64,000 nt of DNA, from positions 57,920-121,919 of the forward strand of contig NZ_CAJURR010000002.1 of assembly GCF_910589175.1 (NCBI RefSeq), given 5' to 3'. Below the pieces are notes generated by a model. That model worked only from the letters and a program-made list of their open reading frames with translations. It searched no databases and was not told the origin of the DNA. The position numbers and the translations under genes were made by a program. The stretch is from an uncultured Lactobacillus sp. (GTDB lineage Bacteria > Bacillota > Bacilli > Lactobacillales > Lactobacillaceae). Of this stretch, positions 7,262 to 15,066 are shown one piece after another. How positions within the stretch are numbered: the stretch's first letter is position 1; every line of letters starts with the position of its first letter.

Positions 7262-7290
7262 ATAATACACGCTTTAGCGTACATCGTCAA
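7262..7290 (-). promoter_or_regulatory. Promoter of prophage-end cassette with palindromic spacer
   Basis: Minus-strand TTGACG (7290-7285), a 17-base spacer and TATTAT (7267-7262) form a near-consensus promoter. Inside the spacer is the inverted repeat ACGCT-AA-AGCGT (7269-7280), a likely operator. It lies directly after the late-operon terminator, so the cassette downstream has its own control. Confidence 0.75.
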
Positions 7291-7310
7291 TAAAAAATAA
7301 TACAAAAAAA

Positions 7311-7342
7311 TAGCCACTCCAGGAATTAACCTAGAGTGGCTA
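7311..7342 (-). terminator. Terminator of the late (lysis) operon
   Basis: TAGCCACTC and GAGTGGCTA form a perfect 9-bp stem with a 14-base loop, followed on the minus strand by T7. It ends the leftward late transcript about 135 bases after the lysin stop. Confidence 0.9.
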
Positions 7343-7475
7343 TTACGATTGTAGGATTTTAACGTGCTCCAGCCAGTCCTACAAACCAGACCACGCGCAC
7401 TAAGTTCACATAGAATTCCTTAGCACTTTTCTTTTAAATTATATCATATTTTTAACCCCGTCGATTTCGTCCGGT
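7343..7475 (-). ncRNA. Structured 3' untranslated segment after the lysin
   Basis: The 133 bases between the lysin stop and the terminator contain a hairpin TGTAGGA/TCCTACA (7350-7356, 7377-7383) with a GC-rich 20-base loop and a weaker CTAAG/CTTAG hairpin (7400-7423). With the terminator this makes three consecutive stems in one transcript end. No reading frame is visible. It may be a stable 3' UTR or a processed small RNA; this is inference from secondary structure only. Confidence 0.35.
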
Positions 7476-8432
7476 TTACTTAAATATACCCCAAGCTTCA
7501 TTACCAACACGACCAACGAGGTACCCATCATGCCCGTTCTCGCGTGGTTGTTGTAACCATACGCGTCCAGCCGAATCACGTGCCCAAGCATTATATTTAA
7601 CTTCTGATCCTGCTGGAAGCGTAGCAATTAGTGTGCTTTGTATATTAGCACCCCATCTAAGGTTGATTACACCGCCAGTGATAAACGTGCCATGTTCTTC
7701 ATGCCATGTCATGCCTTGTATGTCAGTCCAAGTTTTCTCTTGTGTGGAAGGTTTAACGGCTTGAGATGAAGACTTACTTACATTGAAGTTAAAAGATAGA
7801 GATTTAACAGCGATATTGCCGTCCACACTCATGCCTTTCCAATTGTCAGTAAATTGCCAGATCGCTACCCCGTCCATTGATGGGAAGTAACCGAAATCTG
7901 GTACATTTGCAGGTACTCCGTTACCTAGCGGATACGCTGCTACCCACAAACAATCAGGATACTTGGCTAGAATTCTAGAAGTATTAATTTTGTTTTTCAT
8001 TAAATAAGCTCCTGAATATAGCAAGGGCTTATAGCCAGCACTCACAATAGTATCCAAGAAAGCTAGAATTGCCGTCGTATTAGCTTCACGATCTCCTCCA
8101 GTTTCGTTTCCACTGCCTTGTTCATAGTCACAAGCTAAGAAAGATCCTACAACCACACCTACTAGTTTAGCTGAACTAACAGCATAGTTTCCTTCTTGAA
8201 CAGCAACATTGCTACTATCACTAAATCTTGCATAGTGGTAAGCCATTGGTACCACATTATTTTGCTTAGTACTATCTACTTGCGCTTTAGCTTTAGGGTT
8301 ACGATAGTCTAAGCCTTCAGATACTTTTACAAGAGCAAAATCAGCCCCAGCATTTGTATATTCAGTCACATTTGCATTATTAAAACTAGATACATCAACA
8401 CCATAAGCTCGATTTTCAATTGTTTGCGTCAT
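7476..8432 (-). CDS. lys: Endolysin, GH25 muramidase with SH3-type wall-binding domain
   Basis: This 318-aa lysin cleaves the MurNAc-GlcNAc backbone of peptidoglycan. The glycoside hydrolase 25 domain (about 1-205) starts YGVDVSSF, with catalytic D-x-E in LACDYEQGSG (about residue 94) and the closing strand VAIWQFTDNW. A serine-rich linker leads to a C-terminal SH3_5-like domain (about 238-318; MTWHEEHGTFI, RVWLQQPRENGHDGYL). There is no signal peptide, so release needs the holin just upstream (three-base gap). Confidence 0.93.
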   Translation of the reverse strand: MTQTIENRAYGVDVSSFNNANVTEYTNAGADFALVKVSEGLDYRNPKAKAQVDSTKQNNVVPMAYHYARFSDSSNVAVQEGNYAVSSAKLVGVVVGSFLACDYEQGSGNETGGDREANTTAILAFLDTIVSAGYKPLLYSGAYLMKNKINTSRILAKYPDCLWVAAYPLGNGVPANVPDFGYFPSMDGVAIWQFTDNWKGMSVDGNIAVKSLSFNFNVSKSSSQAVKPSTQEKTWTDIQGMTWHEEHGTFITGGVINLRWGANIQSTLIATLPAGSEVKYNAWARDSAGRVWLQQPRENGHDGYLVGRVGNEAWGIFK

Positions 8433-8435
8433 TTA

Positions 8436-8780
8436 TTAAGCCTCTTTCTTTGAATCGGCTACAAGCTTTTCATACTCATGTTGAACAATATTTCTTACCG
8501 TAACTCTATCAATAGGGAGATTGGGATAGAGTTTTTGTAATTGGTAAAAGACCTCATCTGTTGCATCATAAAGTTTCTTTGAACCTTCTTTATCATCAAG
8601 GGATGCTTGATATATGGTTGCTTTCAATGCTAACACCCCGGCTGTTTCTAAAACTTTTGCAAGTTTGGGATGTGTGAGCGCCAATTTTTCCAATTTTTGT
8701 TTATTTAAACTATAAGTGGTTGCCATTCCTGCAACTAATAGGACAACAATTGCCCAAATCAAATTAATATCTAATCTCAT
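8436..8780 (-). CDS. hol: Holin, LLH family
   Basis: This 114-aa protein has one N-terminal transmembrane helix (about residues 5-22, INLIWAIVVLLVAGMATTYS) and a charged helical C-terminus, the layout of phage_holin_LLH first described in lactobacillus phage LL-H. It forms membrane lesions that let the endolysin out. Its ATG overlaps the stop of the upstream small gene (ATGA) and it sits three bases before the lysin. Confidence 0.85.
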   Translation of the reverse strand: MRLDINLIWAIVVLLVAGMATTYSLNKQKLEKLALTHPKLAKVLETAGVLALKATIYQASLDDKEGSKKLYDATDEVFYQLQKLYPNLPIDRVTVRNIVQHEYEKLVADSKKEA

Positions 8781-8995
8781 TTTCTATCTCTCTCTTTCAA
8801 TAAATTATTTATTTCTTTATCCTTTTCAGCATTTAACTTAGTAAGACGCTTATTTTCTTTCACTATCCTGTCATTATCATCTGCTAAGCTATCATGCTTA
8901 GTCTTCTTAGAATTTAAGTTCCAAGTTAGTACTCCAAGAATTATAGGTGTCAACACTTGTGCTAGATTAATTAGATCTTGAATTAAGTCATGCAA
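8777..8995 (-). CDS. Lysis-cassette membrane protein with coiled coil
   Basis: A 72-aa protein with one N-terminal hydrophobic segment (DLINLAQVLTPIILGVLTWN) followed by a charged coiled coil. It uses a TTG start at 8995, seven bases after SD GAGGTG. Position just before the LLH holin suggests a second holin-like or antiholin component; XhlA-like proteins share this layout. Function is inferred from context only. Confidence 0.65.
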   Translation of the reverse strand: MHDLIQDLINLAQVLTPIILGVLTWNLNSKKTKHDSLADDNDRIVKENKRLTKLNAEKDKEINNLLKERDRK

Positions 8996-9008
8996 GTGTC
9001 TTCACCTC

Positions 9009-9407
9009 TTATCGCGTATCTCTAGTTCTTGCCGTATATAAAATTTCTGCTAACAAAAAACAGGACAAGATAAAACCTAAAAACATAGGTGCTTGTCCTG
9101 CAAAAATAGCGTGAATTAATTGAATGCACGCAAGCAGCCCTGTAAAGCCTGCTGAGATGCTTAACAAAACTCCTGCTACTGTATTGCTCTTTTCATTTGT
9201 AACTGCGTAATATATTAATCCAAATCCAGTAACCACAGCCACAGCGTCTAAACCGTCATCATTCATAAGTCCGGCAAATTGCGGTGGCCAAAAGAAGTAT
9301 GTATGATCCGTCCAAAGTAGTATGCCCATAGCTGATAAGGCTAGCCCAATTAAAAATAGTTGAAAATTATCACTTATATTACTTCCTATTTTATGAGTGC
9401 GTTTCAT
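9009..9407 (-). CDS. Four-span membrane protein of the lysis region
   Basis: This 132-aa protein has four hydrophobic segments (about 15-32, 55-68, 78-98, 106-122) linked by short loops. It lies between tail and lysis genes in the late operon. Size and topology allow a holin-type or superinfection-related role, but no family motif is recognised. Confidence 0.6.
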   Translation of the reverse strand: MKRTHKIGSNISDNFQLFLIGLALSAMGILLWTDHTYFFWPPQFAGLMNDDGLDAVAVVTGFGLIYYAVTNEKSNTVAGVLLSISAGFTGLLACIQLIHAIFAGQAPMFLGFILSCFLLAEILYTARTRDTR

Positions 9408-9667
9408 TATCCCTCACTCGCCTTTTCATCAGCGCTCGCCATAACTTCATCTTGTGCAGACCAGACCTTATTTTGAAAGTCTTGCAAGTCTTTTCTAACT
9501 GTAGCTTTATTTGAATCATACAGATCTCTATCAGTAATAATCATATTAATGTTGTCACTACCACCTGAAGCATTAGCTTCATATATATTTGCATTAAAAG
9601 TTGCTACTTGCTTATCATCTACCATTGAACGACCTGAAATTGCAATTGATTTACTTGTTTTTAACAT
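9407..9667 (-). CDS. Conserved small phage protein downstream of tail fibre
   Basis: An 86-aa acidic protein (SISGRSMVDDKQVATFNANI near the start) with a good SD (AAGGAG). It shares its first bases with the tail of the 53-aa gene upstream. Similar proteins are found in lactobacillus prophages between receptor-binding and lysis genes; the function is unknown to me. A beta-strand-rich start might suit a tail appendage subunit. Confidence 0.6.
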   Translation of the reverse strand: MLKTSKSIAISGRSMVDDKQVATFNANIYEANASGGSDNINMIITDRDLYDSNKATVRKDLQDFQNKVWSAQDEVMASADEKASEG

Positions 9668-9812
9668 CTTTATTCTCCTTTTCTGCCTTTAATTGGTTTA
9701 ATTCTTGAGTTAGTTCATCAACCTTTGCTTCTAAAACTGCGTTGTTATACTCACTAACTGCTAATTTGTTAATTAATTTTTGTGATACTGCATTTGCATT
9801 ATTGTTATTCAT
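9651..9812 (-). CDS. Small coiled-coil phage protein (53 aa)
   Basis: The frame starts MNNNNANAVSQKLINKLAVS and continues with a heptad-like helix VLEAKVDELTQELNQLKAEK. SD AGGAG lies about ten bases before ATG 9812. It overlaps the end of the 1624-aa gene by eight bases and runs 17 bases into the next gene. Short coiled-coil proteins after tail-tip genes (XkdX-like position) are common in siphoviruses; its role is unknown. Confidence 0.65.
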   Translation of the reverse strand: MNNNNANAVSQKLINKLAVSEYNNAVLEAKVDELTQELNQLKAEKENKDVKNK

Positions 9813-12800
9813 TTACTTTTTTCTCCTGATCTATAATTTTTAATCTATCATTTTCATATCCTTTACGTTTTGCTTTAATTTCCCAAACAAAGTCAGCATT
9901 TGGCTTATCTGATCTAATTACAAAATATGATGGATACATCTCTGAAACCCAAATTCTTGCCTCACTATAACTAGTAAGAAATATATGATACGGAACTCCT
10001 GTATTGACTGTTTCAAGAAATAACGGATCCATGTATATGCAAACCGTCCTATTACTATTAGTCTCTGCCCTCCCTATGTCTCCAAAGTAATATTCGGCTG
10101 TTTCGTATGCATTAATAGCTGTTAATCCTTGGGATGTTCGAACAGCGGCATTCTTCGATCCTAATACCGCAAGACTTCCGGATATAGTAACTGTAGATCG
10201 ATCATTGAGACTGTTAGAAGATCCTAAAGTGATACTTGGAGGAACATTTCTAGATGCATTCCCTGATAATAAGCTTATTCCAGCCGTCCATTCACTGTAT
10301 GATTGAGCACCTGCATTAATAGTCACTGAATTTTCATTATTTATGCTAGTAAGACCATCAGATCCAAAAATATAGCTTCCCCCTTCAACTGCTGAGCCAC
10401 TCTGTCCACTATTACTAGTCTTAATTTTGGTTTTATCATTATGAAGCACAAACCCACTGGTACCATTAATATCTAATCCACCATAGTTATATCCTAAGGC
10501 AAACATTTTAGGTAAAGATTGAATATATCCATATGTAGCTGTGGAGTTATTATTCCAGCTTTGACGTGAGGTAAACTCAAGTTTTCCATTTCTCATAAAA
10601 ACGCCCTCATTATACTGATTTAAAGCCGTTAACGTTCCATCAGTTAAATTGAAACTACTATTTTGTCCCTTGATTGTTCCAGTAGTGATGTTATTAGCAT
10701 TTAAGTTAATTACATTAATCCTACCGGCATCGAGTGTACCAGTGTTAATTTTATCAGCTGATATATTAGTTATTGCTGCATCCGGAATGAAGGCTTTGCC
10801 AGAAAAGACGGTTGAGCTAGCATCCATATAGATCTTGTCATTTTGAATTAAAGTTGTGCCAGCTGACATATTAATTTGCGAGATAGTATCATTTTTTCTA
10901 ACTATAAGATTGGTAAACCACCAATTTCCAAAATCAGAATATGAATCAATTTCCACCCATATTCTGGCTTTTACTGCTTCCTTAGGAATAGTGATAGACC
11001 CTGATTTAGTTCGCGTACCTTCATTAGGAGCAAAATTTATAGCTGATTGCCAATTCCAAGTTCCATCTTTTTGCAAATAAGTAAATCCTATATTTAAAGG
11101 ATGAGTAGATTGATTTTGCCAAGCAAAGACCGAGAAGAAATATTTGTCCCCTGCCGCCACTGCGAACATATTTCCGTAAAACGCATTTCTTGTATTAACT
11201 CCCCCGTAAAACTTTGTAGGACTACCGGGATCTCCAGACGAACTAAATACGTTTTCCCAACCTTCAGTACTTCCATCAATAAATGTTGGATTTAAACATA
11301 TGTTAGATAAATCCCCCACAGCATTTACTTTGATACTAATATTATTAGCATTTTGAGTAATTTGACTTTGTAGATTATTGGTTCTATCAGTTATTTCATT
11401 CCTAATAGTTCCAGCAGTTTGACTTATCTGACTCTGTAGATTTCCGTAGTTACTTGAAACAGTTGATTGAAGCCCTTTTATGGTTTGATTTAATTCAGTA
11501 ACTTCTACTTGCTTAGCTAAATCTTCGGGAGATGGACACCAAGTAGTAGCAATTGATCCGGATTCTAATTTAAAATTTGCAAAATACAAAGAGCCACCGG
11601 GGACTATATCATCAGTTGGCATATGTACTCTCGGATTTTGTTCAAAAATTTCCTGGGTTGTTGTAAAAGTTATCTGATGTCTTTTCCAAATGTTATCTAT
11701 CTCATCAGATGTTCCTAGGGGAATCCATCCTCTGTTAGCACAATCCTCTGTATAAAAGCTTAGTCTAATTTTTTGTTCACTACTTCCATTATGACGAACT
11801 AAAAAACTTAGAGTCCAAGTTCCTTTAGGAAGTGTAAAGTTTTGACCAAAGTAAACAGGAGCATGATTTAAATCTTTGGCATAAACATGAAAAACATTTG
11901 TACTTATTTCACCAGCATTTAATTCATTTTTATGACTATCTCCAGAATCAATTCCAAATCCAGTAGTTTCTCCAGCATTACCGGCATTATTAAAGTTACG
12001 CAAAGTATATGTATTAGTTAATAAATTCACTCCACCACTATTATTTTCATTAATGATTGGTTGCATCGTTTGCTGTACTTTTTGTATAAAGCCATCTGCA
12101 GTTTGTATAAAGCCACTATTCGTTAGTATATTGGTTAATCCATGCCAATTACTATCATTCTTAATTGAATTGATAACTTCATTTTTTGCAGTATTAGTTC
12201 TATTGTCAGACTCACCTTTAGTGTAATAAGAACCAAATTGTTGACTATTAATAGTTATGCGGGCAGATAAACTTTCTAGATCGTGTTCAGTATCTTCAAC
12301 AGCCGGAGTCCAGTCGGTTGAAGCATTTCCCACTTCTAACTTTAGTTTTCCAAACTTTAGATATGTTCCACTTTTCAAGTCAATCGAATTTGGCAAATTA
12401 AAAATATCAAAAAGGCGAACTCTATTGCCTTTTTTATTTTGTGGCCAAGTATAAGAACCTACAATTTTATAGCTGTTATTGCCTATCCTTTGAATATATG
12501 CTTTTTGCACATCATGCCCATCGTCCATAGTTAGCCATGTTAAAAATGTACCATTTAAACTTTTTATGATAGCATCTGTTTCGATCCAAATGGTTTGAGT
12601 ATATTCTTCTCCTGGACTTAATACATGCCAAAATCCTGCACCTTGGGGTAAAATTTCGCCTCCATCACCACTAATTAACGGTAAAGAGGTATAAGCAAAA
12701 TTATCTTTCCAAACGGTATTAGGAATTCCAAATCCCATTACGTATTCTTTGTCAGTCCCACCAACTAAATTTCTACCTCCAATTCTTAGATTATTCAATT

Positions 12801-14679
12801 TATCCGTTACGCTATTGATATTAAACTGCAATCCATTAGCCGTAGCTTGCACATCAGTAGTTTTAGCATATCCACGTAAATCACTAGCAACCAATTTAGT
12901 GTTTAAAGCATTATTTGTAGCGCTAACAAAGTTAGCATACGTAGAATTGTCAACTTTACCAGATAGACTAGTTTCCAGTTTCTTCGCATCTACTTTGATC
13001 TGTGCAATGTCACCTTGTGCATTGCCTAATGTTGATTGAAGTCCTTGAACTGTGGCTTTTGTCTGGTTTACATCCCCATTGAGATTAGCTAGATCAACCG
13101 TAACACCATGAATGTCAGTAGTGATTTTAGAGATATCTTTTCCTTGTTGCGTAGCCTGATTTTGCAATCCGCTAACAATATTTTTCTGGTCATTAATTTT
13201 AGTCAGAGCATCAGATACTTTGTTAGTTACATCAGTAATTTTAGGGATGGCAATTGTATTAACAGTGGCACTTAGACCATCAATTGTTCCTTTCTGCTCT
13301 CTGATACTTACGTTTAGTTCAGCAATATCGCTATCAGCTTTAGCAAGATTATCTGCTATTTCTTTCTTAGCATCTTTTAGGCCGTCTTGTGCTTCTTGGA
13401 CTTGCTTCTTAATCTCGTCAGGAGTTAAATCCCTCCTAACCCACTTTCTAATCCCATCTTCTTGTTCAGTAAACACCCACAATTCTGTTGAATTACCATT
13501 TTGCTTGAACCAAACATCGTTAGGCTTGGCATTCGTAGGTGGTTCAGTTACACTAGGTGGAAAAATCACTGTTCCATCTGGTGCTTTACGACCTTGAAGT
13601 TCTCTAATGGTTTGAGAGAATGTTCCCTCCCAAGCTATTACAGAGTCTGTGGAAGAAGTTTGATCTGCCTTAGAAGTTGCTGACAAACCACCGTTAAAAT
13701 CAAGTGTGTAGCTATTATTTGGAACAATAAATTTATTACCTTGCTTGTCTTGTAACTTTAACCAATCTCCCGCTTCAATTGCAGGATTTCCAAACCAGTT
13801 CAAACTAAATGGATAGAAATTAATATCTTTAATTTGCTCCCAAATATTAGTTAACCTATCAAGCGTCATAATATTATTTTCAAGCTTAATTTGAGATCCA
13901 TTTGAATCTCCAACTTGATAAGTTTTAGTTTCATCAGTATCTTCGCCATCTCTAGTTTTAGTAGTAATTGTAGTTTGGCACTGAATACCGCTAATTCTAT
14001 ATGGAGCTTCGTTTTTAGTTAAACCAGCTTGTTCATACTGACTGGGATCTAACTCATAGTTAGGCTCTGCGATAGTTCTAATCGTAAATAGCCCTTTACG
14101 ATCAAAGGTAGCATACCCAGCATATAATTGTGCAATCCAGCCTAAAGCTTTTCTATACGTTTGACCAGTAATAGCACTAGGTAAGTCAGCTTGATGTGGA
14201 AGTCTAGCTAAGTCATCCACATTAGCCTTGACTCCTGATTGTGCACAGATTTCAGCTATTACATCTAAAACTTTTGCTGGATAAGCCAATTTAGATTTAT
14301 AGGATCCCTCTAGCCCGCAAAATCTATCACTTGCACTAATGGAAGTAAGATTGTTATTGCGATCCATCTTGATTTCACTAGAGATAATAAAAACGCCTAA
14401 TGGTTCGTAAATGTAACCTTTAGACGTTTTAATTCCAATGCTTGGTAAAACTTCCATACCAAGTTTTAGATTTTCTATTAAATGTGAAAACTCAATTTGA
14501 ACACTATTTGAATAAGTTGAGCCGATAGCAAATGTATCACCAGTATAAGCTCCTGAATCGTATTTCAAGCTGTTAATATCAGTAGCACTATACGTTTTTC
14601 CATTAACCACTACCTTAATGTCTAATATTCTCTGTGATGCTCGCCAAGCATCCCTAACTTCTTTTGTCTGTGTTAGCAA
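9805..14679 (-). CDS. Tail tip / receptor-binding protein, multi-domain
   Basis: This 1624-aa protein is probably the tail-associated adhesin that recognises the cell surface. The N-terminal 380 residues resemble Tal/prophage-tail baseplate domains. A linker (PPSVTEPPTNAKPNDVWFKQ, about 370-395) leads to long coiled coils (about 425-630) and then three jelly-roll-like carbohydrate-binding modules beginning near 636 (GGRNLVGG), 883 (GVNLLTNTYT) and 1125 (SNICLNPTF). After a beta-helical stretch (about 1300; ADKINTGTLDAGRINVINLN) comes a C-terminal domain that probably binds receptor. It follows the Dit-like gene, as expected for a siphovirus tail tip. Confidence 0.85.
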   Translation of the reverse strand: MLTQTKEVRDAWRASQRILDIKVVVNGKTYSATDINSLKYDSGAYTGDTFAIGSTYSNSVQIEFSHLIENLKLGMEVLPSIGIKTSKGYIYEPLGVFIISSEIKMDRNNNLTSISASDRFCGLEGSYKSKLAYPAKVLDVIAEICAQSGVKANVDDLARLPHQADLPSAITGQTYRKALGWIAQLYAGYATFDRKGLFTIRTIAEPNYELDPSQYEQAGLTKNEAPYRISGIQCQTTITTKTRDGEDTDETKTYQVGDSNGSQIKLENNIMTLDRLTNIWEQIKDINFYPFSLNWFGNPAIEAGDWLKLQDKQGNKFIVPNNSYTLDFNGGLSATSKADQTSSTDSVIAWEGTFSQTIRELQGRKAPDGTVIFPPSVTEPPTNAKPNDVWFKQNGNSTELWVFTEQEDGIRKWVRRDLTPDEIKKQVQEAQDGLKDAKKEIADNLAKADSDIAELNVSIREQKGTIDGLSATVNTIAIPKITDVTNKVSDALTKINDQKNIVSGLQNQATQQGKDISKITTDIHGVTVDLANLNGDVNQTKATVQGLQSTLGNAQGDIAQIKVDAKKLETSLSGKVDNSTYANFVSATNNALNTKLVASDLRGYAKTTDVQATANGLQFNINSVTDKLNNLRIGGRNLVGGTDKEYVMGFGIPNTVWKDNFAYTSLPLISGDGGEILPQGAGFWHVLSPGEEYTQTIWIETDAIIKSLNGTFLTWLTMDDGHDVQKAYIQRIGNNSYKIVGSYTWPQNKKGNRVRLFDIFNLPNSIDLKSGTYLKFGKLKLEVGNASTDWTPAVEDTEHDLESLSARITINSQQFGSYYTKGESDNRTNTAKNEVINSIKNDSNWHGLTNILTNSGFIQTADGFIQKVQQTMQPIINENNSGGVNLLTNTYTLRNFNNAGNAGETTGFGIDSGDSHKNELNAGEISTNVFHVYAKDLNHAPVYFGQNFTLPKGTWTLSFLVRHNGSSEQKIRLSFYTEDCANRGWIPLGTSDEIDNIWKRHQITFTTTQEIFEQNPRVHMPTDDIVPGGSLYFANFKLESGSIATTWCPSPEDLAKQVEVTELNQTIKGLQSTVSSNYGNLQSQISQTAGTIRNEITDRTNNLQSQITQNANNISIKVNAVGDLSNICLNPTFIDGSTEGWENVFSSSGDPGSPTKFYGGVNTRNAFYGNMFAVAAGDKYFFSVFAWQNQSTHPLNIGFTYLQKDGTWNWQSAINFAPNEGTRTKSGSITIPKEAVKARIWVEIDSYSDFGNWWFTNLIVRKNDTISQINMSAGTTLIQNDKIYMDASSTVFSGKAFIPDAAITNISADKINTGTLDAGRINVINLNANNITTGTIKGQNSSFNLTDGTLTALNQYNEGVFMRNGKLEFTSRQSWNNNSTATYGYIQSLPKMFALGYNYGGLDINGTSGFVLHNDKTKIKTSNSGQSGSAVEGGSYIFGSDGLTSINNENSVTINAGAQSYSEWTAGISLLSGNASRNVPPSITLGSSNSLNDRSTVTISGSLAVLGSKNAAVRTSQGLTAINAYETAEYYFGDIGRAETNSNRTVCIYMDPLFLETVNTGVPYHIFLTSYSEARIWVSEMYPSYFVIRSDKPNADFVWEIKAKRKGYENDRLKIIDQEKKVNE

Positions 14680-14692
14680 TATTTCTCACCTC

Positions 14693-15049
14693 CTACTGTT
14701 CTATCAAATCAAAGGATAAGCCTTTCCAGACAGGTACTGAATCTATAAAAGAGTAAACAGGTGTTGTTCGATCTCCTACATAAAATGTTCCTGACCGCAT
14801 ATTTCCATCTTGTGGATCTAAGTAATCTACTCTAAAAAACTCACTTTTAACTGCTCCTAAAATCTTTGCACATTCTGGAACTGTTAGTGCACCAAATGCT
14901 AACGTGATTTTTCTTTTAGTAGCTACTCGATCTCGATGTAGTAACCCTTGTGCATCACGCGTTGCTTTTGCGTCAATATCTTGAATTGTTACCTGCATAG
15001 TTTGCGGGGCAGGATTAACCACTGTCCCAGAAATTTTTAAAGAATACAA
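14693..15049 (-). CDS. Dit-like distal tail protein (DUF6711 type)
   Basis: This 118-aa protein lies between tape measure and tail adhesin, the distal tail protein position. It starts MYSLKISGTVVNPAPQTMQV and ends WKGLSFDLIEQ, which matches the short DUF6711 proteins of lactobacillus phages as I remember them. Such a short Dit analogue would cap the tail tube and anchor the adhesin. Exact homology should be treated as probable, not proven. Confidence 0.65.
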   Translation of the reverse strand: MYSLKISGTVVNPAPQTMQVTIQDIDAKATRDAQGLLHRDRVATKRKITLAFGALTVPECAKILGAVKSEFFRVDYLDPQDGNMRSGTFYVGDRTTPVYSFIDSVPVWKGLSFDLIEQ

Positions 15050-15066
15050 TCACTCATTTCCTCCTT

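Noticed and set aside
12749..13597. Plus-strand ORFs of 96 and 125 aa inside the tail adhesin
   Set aside because: They mirror low-complexity coiled-coil codons of the 1624-aa gene on the other strand and have no translation signals.
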